Positions 1-6,109 of a stretch of DNA of 9,299 nt are shown here, piece after piece. Each line of letters begins with the position of its first letter. The stretch's first letter is position 1. Below the pieces are notes generated by a model. That model had not been told where the DNA came from, made no database searches, and worked only from the letters and a program-made list of their open reading frames with translations. The DNA is from Pseudomonadota bacterium (GTDB lineage: Bacteria; Pseudomonadota; Gammaproteobacteria; Steroidobacterales; Steroidobacteraceae), in assembly GCA_021781775.1 (NCBI GenBank), contig JAJXWE010000032.1, forward strand, positions 1 through 9,299. The letters run 5' to 3'. The translations under genes were made by a program, and so were the position numbers.

Positions 1-187
1 TGCCCGCGTGCGCGGACTCACCCGCTCCCGCACGGGTCCTTGCGGCCCTCGCGCGGGGTGATCAGCGGGAGGCGCCATCATAGCAGAGGGGGTGCCCGAG
101 AAGCGCCGGGCATTGCCCGTGGCCGCACGGGGCGATCGGGACCCTGAGCGCTCCGCCGGGGGCCGGTGGCGCCCCGGGGTGCGCCGC
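1..187. other. Left-edge stretch with no confident gene
   Basis: I cannot assign a gene here. On the minus strand an open frame begins at two adjacent ATG codons (position 81 and 78) and stays open to the window edge. It gives a Pro/Arg-rich peptide of about 27 residues with no recognisable motif and no Shine-Dalgarno sequence. On the plus strand a frame open from the edge stops at 81-83 and could be the C-terminus of a gene, again unrecognisable. The part from 84 to 187 lies downstream of the cupredoxin stop codon. It holds only short GC-rich inverted repeats, such as CGGGC at 107-111 with GCCCG at 115-119, which are too weak to call a terminator. Confidence 0.3.
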
Positions 188-982
188 TCACACCGGTGCC
201 GCCGGCACTACCGCGACCAGCCCATCCATGACAAAGGGAAAGCCGCCGAACTGCCGCAACGGCTCGAAGGTGTATTCCTTCGGTCGGTACCGCGCGTGCA
301 GCGGACAGTAGTAGTGATACAGGCCGGGCCGCGCGAGCCGAATGGTTCCAGTCCCCCCGTGTGCCGGCAGCGGCAGCGCGGCGAACGGTGCGGACTCGCC
401 CCGCGCCAGCAGGGGCACGACCACGTGCGCGTCCATGTCGCTGTTGGTGAAACGCACCGGAGTCCCGGCGCGGCATACCAGCGCCCAGGGCTGGAACGTC
501 ATGCTGGTATCGGGGATGTTGACGTTTGCGCCGGTCAGCGGTACGCCGCCACCGTCTGGATCCGTAACCAGCACCGCCGCGTACGCCGGCAGCGGAAAAT
601 GCCGCGAGCCGGACCGTGCGGCCACCTGCTGGACCACCGGATCAAAGCGGGTGCTGAGCGCGTCGTAGAGCAGGTACAGCCCCGGCACCTCGAGGCGCAA
701 CGCGGCCGCTCGGCCGGCCCCGATATACCGCGCGATCCGCTGCGGCGCCGAAGGAGCGCTGAGCAGCTGCAGCGGCTGCGCTGCGACGGAATCGATCCAC
801 AGCGTCTGCCCGCGACGCAGCACGGCAGTCATGGGCTGGAAGCCCGTACCGTGAAACCGCACTCGCACCGCGCGCGCAAGTCCCGAGCGCGCGGCCGCGG
901 CCGGAGTCTCCACCGCCAGCGCGGCACCGAGAAGCGCGGCACCCGCCAGGAACGTCCGGCGGCTCATTGACGTATCGGTCAT
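188..982 (-). CDS. Tat-exported tandem cupredoxin-like protein, first domain lacking copper ligands
   Basis: The product is a 264-residue exported protein that probably binds copper in the periplasm. The N-terminus carries a twin-arginine motif (SRRTFL, residues 7-12) and then an Ala/Leu-rich hydrophobic stretch to about residue 31, so Tat export is expected. Two similar halves follow. The second (about 135-264) has candidate type-1 copper ligands: His186 after an N-S-D-M-D-A run, Cys226 and His229 in Y-C-P-L-H, and possibly Met252 near the end. The first half (about 38-134) has the matching GLY-x-x-Y turn at 101-106, but Asp107 and Ser110 stand where Cys and His are expected. The start at 982 is supported by GGAGG five bases upstream and by the position of the Tat motif; Met6 is a possible alternative. 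The gene is divergent from a MerR-type regulator and has its own MerR-type promoter. It resembles plastocyanin-like proteins, but I do not recognise a named family. Its role is inferred: copper binding, sensing or electron transfer. Confidence 0.82.
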   Translation of the reverse strand: MTDTSMSRRTFLAGAALLGAALAVETPAAAARSGLARAVRVRFHGTGFQPMTAVLRRGQTLWIDSVAAQPLQLLSAPSAPQRIARYIGAGRAAALRLEVPGLYLLYDALSTRFDPVVQQVAARSGSRHFPLPAYAAVLVTDPDGGGVPLTGANVNIPDTSMTFQPWALVCRAGTPVRFTNSDMDAHVVVPLLARGESAPFAALPLPAHGGTGTIRLARPGLYHYYCPLHARYRPKEYTFEPLRQFGGFPFVMDGLVAVVPAAPV

Positions 983-1037
983 TGCGTCCTCCAAGCGCCA
1001 CCTCGACGAGCGACATGCTGCGGTACGCGCATCGGCA

Positions 1038-1069
1038 AGATTAATCTTGGGAGCGTACTCCCGGGTCAA
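1038..1069 (-). promoter_or_regulatory. MerR-type promoter/operator of the cupredoxin gene
   Basis: On the minus strand a -35 box TTGACC (1069-1064) and a -10 box TAATCT (1043-1038) are separated by 20 bp, the long spacer typical of promoters untwisted by MerR-family activators. The spacer holds a perfect dyad, GGGAG (1062-1058), 4 bp, CTCCC (1053-1049), centred 8.5 bp from the -35 box. The predicted transcript would have a leader of about 50 bases before the ATG at 982. The promoter call is inferred from pattern, but its geometry matches the second site at 1145-1176. Confidence 0.7.
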
Positions 1070-1144
1070 TAGGCACTGGCCGCAGGCCACCCCGCATTCC
1101 CCGGCGGGCTGGAGCCGCATTCGCAGCGGCGCACGGAAGAACCC

Positions 1145-1176
1145 TTGACTCTGGACCTTGCTCCAGACGATAGACT
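1145..1176 (+). promoter_or_regulatory. MerR-type promoter/operator of the merR-family gene
   Basis: A -35 box TTGACT (1145-1150) and a -10 box TAGACT (1171-1176) are separated by 20 bp. A perfect 6-bp inverted repeat, TCTGGA (1150-1155) and TCCAGA (1162-1167), is centred 8.5 bp after the -35 box. This is the classical arrangement for MerR-family binding. It lies directly upstream of the regulator's own ATG, so autoregulation is likely. The TTG at 1145 could be read as a start codon in the regulator's frame, but its place in the -35 box argues against that. Confidence 0.72.
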
Positions 1177-1207
1177 GCCGCCTCACGACACCGCGGAGGG
1201 TCCCCGT

Positions 1208-1657
1208 ATGGAAACGCTCGGCATCGGCGCGCTCGCCAAGCGAGCCGGGGTGCGCATCGACACGGTCCGCTACTACGAGCGTAGCGGCCTGCTGGCGCCG
1301 AAGGCGCGCCTGCAATCGGGTTACCGCCGTTACAGCGAGGCGGAGCTGGCGCGGCTGCGCTTCATCCGCCGTGCCCAGGCACTCGGGTTCTCGCTGAAGG
1401 AGATCCGCGAGTTGCTCACGCTGTCCACAGGGCGCGACGTGGCACGAGTCAAGCGCGCCGCGCAGACGAAGCTCGCCGACGTCGAGCAGCGCATCGCGGC
1501 GCTCGAGCGTATGCGTACTGGGCTCGCCTCGCTGATCGCCGCCTGTCCCGGCCACGGCGAGCCGAGCGACTGCCCCATCCTTCGTGCGCTCGGCGCAGAG
1601 GGCCTCGACATCCTTGACCCGCCGGCGGGACCGGCGTCCCGGTCGGCTCGCCTCTGA
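1208..1657 (+). CDS. MerR-family metal-responsive transcriptional regulator
   Basis: This 149-residue protein is a MerR-family activator/repressor. Residues 4-70 form the winged helix-turn-helix domain, with the typical R-Y-Y-E-R-S-G-L-L (21-29), G-Y-R-R-Y (38-42) and G-F-S-L-K-E-I (60-66) motifs. A dimerisation helix follows, then a metal-binding loop with Cys113 and Cys122 (C-P-G-H-G-E-P-S-D-C, then P-I-L). The protein resembles CueR, ZntR and related heavy-metal regulators most. The position equivalent to the Cys or Ser that sorts divalent from monovalent sensors (Ser77 in CueR, Cys in ZntR and MerR) is Val78, so the metal cannot be named; a Cu+/Ag+/Au+ type is my guess. The ATG at 1208 is preceded by GGAGGG seven bases upstream. 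The gene is divergent from the cupredoxin gene, its likely target, and convergent with the Gdt1-type gene 18 bp downstream. Confidence 0.9.
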   Translation: METLGIGALAKRAGVRIDTVRYYERSGLLAPKARLQSGYRRYSEAELARLRFIRRAQALGFSLKEIRELLTLSTGRDVARVKRAAQTKLADVEQRIAALERMRTGLASLIAACPGHGEPSDCPILRALGAEGLDILDPPAGPASRSARL

Positions 1658-1661
1658 GCCG
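1644..1661 (+). terminator. Weak hairpin at the merR-family stop codon
   Basis: CGGCTC (1644-1649) and GAGCCG (1656-1661) form a 6-bp stem with a 6-base loop over the regulator's stop codon, in the 18-bp gap between convergent genes. No T-run follows, so an intrinsic terminator is doubtful. Confidence 0.25.
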
Positions 1662-1675
1662 CACGGGCCGTCCCC

Positions 1676-2248
1676 TCAGGGAGCCCCTTGCGCGGCACGC
1701 ACCAGAAACACGATGCCGAGACCGAGGAACAGCAGGCTGGCCACGATGCGGATGGCCCTGAGCGGCAGACGCGCGGCGAGCGCGTGACCGATGAACACCG
1801 CCGGGGCACAGGCGAGCACCATCCCCGCGGTACTACCTGCGACCACGGTCGCGAAATTGCGATAGGCGGCGGCGAGCACCGCAGTAGCAATCTGCGTCTT
1901 GTCACCGAACTCGGCGAAGAAAAACGTGACGAGCGTGCTCCAGAAGATTCCGCCGCGCCGCACCCCGTCGGCCGGCTCATCGGCCCGCTCGGGCTTGAGC
2001 TCCCAGATGGCCATGACGATCAGGCTGATGCCCACGAGCAGGTTGACCACGCGGCCGCTGAGCACGTGACCGAGCCGCTCCCCGACCAGCGCAGCAAGCG
2101 CCGCGCTGGCAATCGTGCCGCACAGCATCCCGGAGAGGATCGGCCACGGGCGGCGATAGCGCGCGGCCAGCATCAGCAGCAGCAGCTGTGTGCGATCGCC
2201 CATCTCGGCGATCGCCACGGTCGAGAGGCTGGCGAGAAACGCCTCCAT
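1676..2248 (-). CDS. Gdt1/UPF0016 (TMEM165) family transporter, probable Mn2+ exporter
   Basis: This 190-residue integral membrane protein contains the duplicated signature of the cation/Ca2+ exchanger-related Gdt1/TMEM165 family: A-E-M-G-D-R-T-Q at residues 14-21 and A-E-F-G-D-K-T-Q at 112-119. Each lies in a hydrophobic helix, and the acidic residues (Glu15/Asp18 and Glu113/Asp116) are expected to form the cation site. About six membrane segments fall in two halves, separated by a charged loop at about 84-99. Characterised bacterial members export Mn2+ from the cytoplasm. The ATG at 2248 is the first possible start because a stop codon lies directly upstream in frame; the Shine-Dalgarno sequence is poor. 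It follows ohr on the same strand after 59 bases, so co-transcription is possible. There is too little room between the two genes for a yybP-ykoY riboswitch. Confidence 0.9.
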   Translation of the reverse strand: MEAFLASLSTVAIAEMGDRTQLLLLMLAARYRRPWPILSGMLCGTIASAALAALVGERLGHVLSGRVVNLLVGISLIVMAIWELKPERADEPADGVRRGGIFWSTLVTFFFAEFGDKTQIATAVLAAAYRNFATVVAGSTAGMVLACAPAVFIGHALAARLPLRAIRIVASLLFLGLGIVFLVRAAQGAP

Positions 2249-2257
2249 CTAGACGGT

Positions 2258-2283
2258 CGCGGCAGGCCCGCGCGGCAGGCCCG
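2258..2283. repeat. Perfect tandem 13-bp repeat between ohr and the Gdt1-type gene
   Basis: The unit CGCGGCAGGCCCG occurs twice in direct tandem (2258-2270 and 2271-2283). It lies just upstream of the Gdt1-type start and just downstream of the ohr stop. Function is unknown; replication slippage is the simplest origin. Confidence 0.7.
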
Positions 2284-2307
2284 CGGCCCATGCCGCACGC
2301 GCGCGCA

Positions 2308-2733
2308 TCAGGCGACGATCAGCGTCACGTCAATGTTGCCGCGGGTCGCGTTCGAATACGGACACACCTTGTGCGCCTCGCTCACCAGACGCTCGGCCAC
2401 CTCGCGCGCCACGCCAGGCAACGACACCCGCAGCTGCACGTTGATTCCAAACCCGGCCGCGATGGGGCCGATGCCGACCGAGGACTCGATCGACGTGGCA
2501 GCCGGAACGGCGACCTTGTCGCGACCGCCGACAAACTTGATCGCGCCGATGAAGCAGGCGGCGTAGCCGGCCGCGAACAGCTGCTCCGGGTTGGTCCCCT
2601 CCCCGCCGGCGCCGCCCAGTTCCTTCGGCACCGACAGCTTCACGGCGAGCCGGCCGTCGTCGGTGGCAGCGCTGCCGTCACGTCCACCAGTAGCCTTGGC
2701 GTGAGCGACGTAGAGCGGGGTGATCGCGGTCAT
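2308..2733 (-). CDS. ohr: Organic hydroperoxide resistance protein (Ohr/OsmC family)
   Basis: Ohr is a cytoplasmic thiol peroxidase that reduces organic and fatty-acid hydroperoxides using two active-site cysteines that are recycled through lipoylated proteins. Both are present: Cys60 in G-Y-A-A-C-F and Cys124 in V-C-P-Y-S-N-A-T-R-G-N. The 141-residue length is normal for the family. The N-P-E-Q-L-F-A-A-G-Y segment (48-57) is characteristic of Ohr/OsmC. The ATG at 2733 has GGAGG five bases upstream. The gene is divergent from the DUF748 gene and followed by the Gdt1-type transporter. No ohrR regulator is in the window, although the promoter region carries a TACAAT half-site. Confidence 0.94.
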   Translation of the reverse strand: MTAITPLYVAHAKATGGRDGSAATDDGRLAVKLSVPKELGGAGGEGTNPEQLFAAGYAACFIGAIKFVGGRDKVAVPAATSIESSVGIGPIAAGFGINVQLRVSLPGVAREVAERLVSEAHKVCPYSNATRGNIDVTLIVA

Positions 2734-2793
2734 ACAGGCCTCCGGTCCGCCAATGCGGACATAACCTCGCCGGCGGCGAGTCCGTCGCAACCG

Positions 2794-2824
2794 ATTATAT
2801 TGTAGACTCACGCTCGCGCGCCAA
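2794..2824 (-). promoter_or_regulatory. Probable ohr promoter with possible OhrR half-site
   Basis: A perfect -10 hexamer TATAAT lies at 2799-2794 on the minus strand, in a locally AT-rich patch of a GC-rich region. The best -35 is TTGGCG (2824-2819), with a 19-bp spacer. TACAAT, which resembles an OhrR half-site, overlaps the -10 box at 2804-2799. The second half-site is not evident, so OhrR control is only suggested. Confidence 0.45.
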
Positions 2825-2959
2825 CGACAGAGGGCGCGGAACACGGGGCGGAACGCGAGCAATGCAGACCGGACCGAGTGCCGATGAACGGACCAGCAAC
2901 ATGAGCACGCGACACCCGTGGGTGCGCCGCGAGCACGCACCGGGCGGTGGCAGGCACGT

Positions 2960-5900
2960 ATGACGCTGCGTGGCATGTTGCGCAAGGTGGGCCGGCGATG
3001 GCTCATCGCCATCGCGACGCTGCTGCTGCTGTTCCTGGGCTATCTGTGGGCCGGCTATGTGCTCGCGCCGCGCCTGATCCGCACCTATGCGACCCGCTGG
3101 GCGCAGTCGCATCCGGGCGTGACGCTCGCGCTCGGGAAAATCGCGGTCGACCCATTGCATTTCACCGTGTCGGTCCGCGACATCGATCTGCGCGCGGCCG
3201 GTCAACCGCTCATCGGCATGAACCGCCTGTTCGTCGGACTCGCGCCGCTGTCACTCCTCGCCGGTGTCTATCACGTCACGACCCTGGACCTGGAAACACC
3301 GCGGGTACACGTGGCGATCGACGCCGACGGAACGGTCAATCTCGCCGCGCTCGCGACGCCGGTCAGCGCCAAGCCCGCCCACCCCACCGCGAGCGGCCCG
3401 CCGCCACAGATCCGCATCGATGATCTGCGCATCGACAGCGGCCAGGTGACCTTCAGCGACCGCAGGCGCTCGCCCGTGGCGCGCGAGACGCTCGCCCCCA
3501 TTACGCTGCGGCTGGTGCATTTCAAATCGTGGGGACGCACCGGCGGCCAGTTCGCGCTCAAGGCCAACACCACTGACGGGGCACAGGTGGCCTGGTGGGG
3601 CCAGGTGTCGATGACCCCGCTCGCCTCCTCCGGCACGGTGTCCCTCGCTGCGGCACCGCTGCGCGACCTGGCGCATTTTCTGCCCGCGCACCTGCCGCTC
3701 GTCCCACGCGCCGGCCAGCTCGGCGTCAGCGCCCAGTACAGCTTCGGCGCAGGCCCCCTCGGGCTCGGCCTGAGCGTCTCGAACCTCGATCTGGTGCTGC
3801 ACGCCCTCGCGCTCGAGGGCGGCGCACAGCTGCACGGCACCGTGCGCATCGCGAGCGTCCGCGCCACGGGCGGCACACTCAGCGTGCAGCCCGGCAGCAC
3901 CCCCGCGGCCTCTCTAGCCCGGCTCGCCGTCACGGACGTGCGGCTGCTCGGCAGCGCGGCGGCGAGCGGCCAGAACCTGAGCCTGCAGCATCTGGTCTTG
4001 AGTGACACCCAGCTCGATCTGGCGCAGCACCGGATCGCCCTTGGTTCGCTCGCCCTGCGCGGCCTGCAGCTGCCGATGGACCGCGAGCCGGACGGACGGC
4101 TGGCTCTGCTGCGCTGGCTGCCGGACGGCAAGCCGGCGAGTCCAGTGACACCGGCAGTGCCGCCGGTGGTGCCAGGCGCGCCCGGCACCACCGCGGCGCA
4201 TTGGCAGGTGCAGCTCGCCCGGTTCGAGCTGCGCGACGCGACGGTTCCGGTGCACGACCGCGCGGCGCGGCCGGCGGCGCAGTTCACCGTCCGGCTGTAC
4301 TCGCTCACGGCTCGCGCGCTGAGCACCGACCTCGAGCGGTCCGTACCGTTCACCCTGCGTGCCGGCCTCGCGCCCCGGGCATACCTGCTGGTGAACGGTC
4401 GCGTCACACCGGCGCGCAAGAGCGCGGCGGTGTGGGTGTCGCTGGCGCGCCTGCCGCTGCAGCCCTTCGTGCCCTATACGCCGCTGGCGCCGACCACCGA
4501 GGTTCACTCCGGCACCTTCGGAGCGCGTCTGTTCGCCGATCTGGAGAATGGCCGGCTTGCGCGCCTCGACGGGCAGCTCGACCTGCGCGATCTGAGCCTG
4601 CTCGATCGAGCCAACGGCACCGGACTGTTCGGCTGGCAGCGCCTGAGCGTTCATGGCATCGCCTATCGTCCGTCGCACCTGACGATCGCCGATGCGCAAC
4701 TCGTCGCACCGGCGGGTGTGATCGTCATCCTGCCGAACCGCACGTTGAATCTGGCCGCCCTCGCCTCGCCCCGCGCTGCTGTCGCCCCGGCCGGCAAGCC
4801 GGCGCCTACGGCGCGCGCGCCGGTCGCCGCGCCGAGCGCGGCGCCGGCGTTCGCGGCGCTGCTGAAGCGCCTGCAGATCGTCAATGGCTCGATCACCTTT
4901 GCCGACGAGTCGATCGAACCGCACTTCCGCGCGCCCATCGACGATCTGCACGGCACCATCGAGAACGTCTCGACTGACAAGACGGCGATCGCGCGCATCG
5001 CGCTCGCCGGCCAGGTGATCGACCAGTACTCCCCCGTGACGATCAGCGGCTCGTTCAACCCCTACGGACTCGGCAGCCAGACCGACATCCGCGCGGCATT
5101 CGACAACATTCAACTACCGATCTTCAATCCGTACTCGGACCGCTACGCCGGCTACGCGATCGCCAAGGGCATCCTGAGCGCGCACTTCCGCTATCGCATC
5201 GAGAATCGCAAGCTCAACGCCGACCATCTGGTGGTCGTGGATCATCTCGAGTGGGGCGGAGCGAGCGCGAGCAAGCAACGCGTCGGCTGGCCGATCCGGC
5301 TCGCCACGGCGCTGCTGAAGGACCGCAACGGGGTGATCCGCATTCACCTGCCGGTCACCGGTTCGCTCGACAACCCCGACTTCCACATTGCCTCGATCGT
5401 CTGGACGATGCTGTGGCATCTGCTCGAGAAGGCCGCGCTCGCACCCTTCAACCTGATCGGCAGGCTGTTCGCCGGCGCCGCGCAAGCCCAGTACATCGAG
5501 TTCCAGCCGGGCTCGGCGGCGCTCTCGCCCGCCGCCGCAACCAGTCTCGCGGCGCTCGCCAAGGGGCTGGCGAGCCGTCCGGCGCTGCAGGTGGACATCC
5601 CGGCCGGGCCGGCCGGACCCCAGGATGCCGTCGCCATCGAGAACGTGCGTATCGACGCGCTGGCCCTGGCTCACCTGCGTCGCCCCCCGCCGGGCGGCTT
5701 CGGCGCGCTGAACGTCGCGCAGCAGCTGCGCGAGCTGACGGCCGTGTACCGCGCTCGAATCGGGAAGCGCCCGCACTTTCCGCCGGATCTGCCGCTCGAG
5801 CCGACTGCGGCCGCCGGCCCGGCCCACCCGGGCACGCCGCCGCCGGACAAACGCCTCGCGCGCGAGCGCACTGAGGTGCACTGGCTACGCGAGCAGTTGC

Positions 5901-6079
5901 GCCCGAGCGTGCGCCCCGACCAAGGGACGCTCGCCGCGCTCGGCCTCGCCCGGGCCCAGGCCGTACAAGATGCGATGCTCGCGCACGGCGCGCTGGGCCC
6001 GAAGCGCGTGTTCCTCACCACCGGGGAAGCCGGTGAACCCCGGAACGGGCACATCCGGCTGAAGCTGCGCATGAAGTGA
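2960..6079 (+). CDS. DUF748 / AsmA-like inner-membrane-anchored envelope protein
   Basis: This protein of about 1039 residues has an N-terminal membrane anchor (about residues 12-36) preceded by basic residues, then a very long periplasmic region. The order of segments matches DUF748 proteins, relatives of the AsmA/TamB/YhdP bridge proteins linked to phospholipid traffic between membranes. Three related segments with an R-I-D-x-G-x-V-T-F-x-D-like pattern begin near 152, 415 and 631; the last two follow Pro/Ala-rich linkers. Near 780-820 comes the conserved L-L-K-D-R-N-G-V-I and L-P-V-T-G-S-L-D-N-P-x-F block, then a helix A-P-F-N-L-I-G-R-L-F. The tail from about 846 starts I-E-F-Q-P-G-S-A-A-L and resembles the OmpA-like C-terminus seen in this family. 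I chose the ATG at 2960 for its position before the anchor; GTG 2918 and ATG 2975 are alternatives, and none has a strong ribosome site. The exact function is unknown. Confidence 0.85.
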   Translation: MTLRGMLRKVGRRWLIAIATLLLLFLGYLWAGYVLAPRLIRTYATRWAQSHPGVTLALGKIAVDPLHFTVSVRDIDLRAAGQPLIGMNRLFVGLAPLSLLAGVYHVTTLDLETPRVHVAIDADGTVNLAALATPVSAKPAHPTASGPPPQIRIDDLRIDSGQVTFSDRRRSPVARETLAPITLRLVHFKSWGRTGGQFALKANTTDGAQVAWWGQVSMTPLASSGTVSLAAAPLRDLAHFLPAHLPLVPRAGQLGVSAQYSFGAGPLGLGLSVSNLDLVLHALALEGGAQLHGTVRIASVRATGGTLSVQPGSTPAASLARLAVTDVRLLGSAAASGQNLSLQHLVLSDTQLDLAQHRIALGSLALRGLQLPMDREPDGRLALLRWLPDGKPASPVTPAVPPVVPGAPGTTAAHWQVQLARFELRDATVPVHDRAARPAAQFTVRLYSLTARALSTDLERSVPFTLRAGLAPRAYLLVNGRVTPARKSAAVWVSLARLPLQPFVPYTPLAPTTEVHSGTFGARLFADLENGRLARLDGQLDLRDLSLLDRANGTGLFGWQRLSVHGIAYRPSHLTIADAQLVAPAGVIVILPNRTLNLAALASPRAAVAPAGKPAPTARAPVAAPSAAPAFAALLKRLQIVNGSITFADESIEPHFRAPIDDLHGTIENVSTDKTAIARIALAGQVIDQYSPVTISGSFNPYGLGSQTDIRAAFDNIQLPIFNPYSDRYAGYAIAKGILSAHFRYRIENRKLNADHLVVVDHLEWGGASASKQRVGWPIRLATALLKDRNGVIRIHLPVTGSLDNPDFHIASIVWTMLWHLLEKAALAPFNLIGRLFAGAAQAQYIEFQPGSAALSPAAATSLAALAKGLASRPALQVDIPAGPAGPQDAVAIENVRIDALALAHLRRPPPGGFGALNVAQQLRELTAVYRARIGKRPHFPPDLPLEPTAAAGPAHPGTPPPDKRLARERTEVHWLREQLRPSVRPDQGTLAALGLARAQAVQDAMLAHGALGPKRVFLTTGEAGEPRNGHIRLKLRMK

Positions 6080-6109
6080 GCTGCCGGGCGGCACGCCGCC
6101 CGGCAGCTC
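6078..6109. terminator. Bidirectional hairpin terminator between convergent genes
   Basis: A perfect 14-bp inverted repeat (6078-6091 with 6096-6109, arms GAGCTGCCGGGCGG and its complement) has a CACG loop. It starts inside the TGA of the DUF748 gene and ends one base before the stop codon of the convergent reductase-like gene. It is very GC-rich, without a clear T-run on either side, so it may slow polymerase or protect both 3' ends rather than act as a textbook intrinsic terminator. Confidence 0.65.

Noticed and set aside
92..970. Plus-strand open frame of 292 codons
   Set aside because: Antisense to the cupredoxin gene, with Arg-rich low-complexity translation and no recognisable domain.
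983..1555. Minus-strand open frame extending the cupredoxin gene upstream by 191 codons
   Set aside because: It runs antisense through the MerR-family gene and both promoters; the Tat signal and GGAGG site mark the start at 982.
2249..2307. yybP-ykoY manganese riboswitch before the Gdt1-type gene
   Set aside because: The gap is only 59 bases and shows no matching conserved loops.
3914..5113. Minus-strand open frame of 399 codons inside the DUF748 gene
   Set aside because: Arg/Gln-rich composition without motifs; a shadow of the conserved plus-strand protein.
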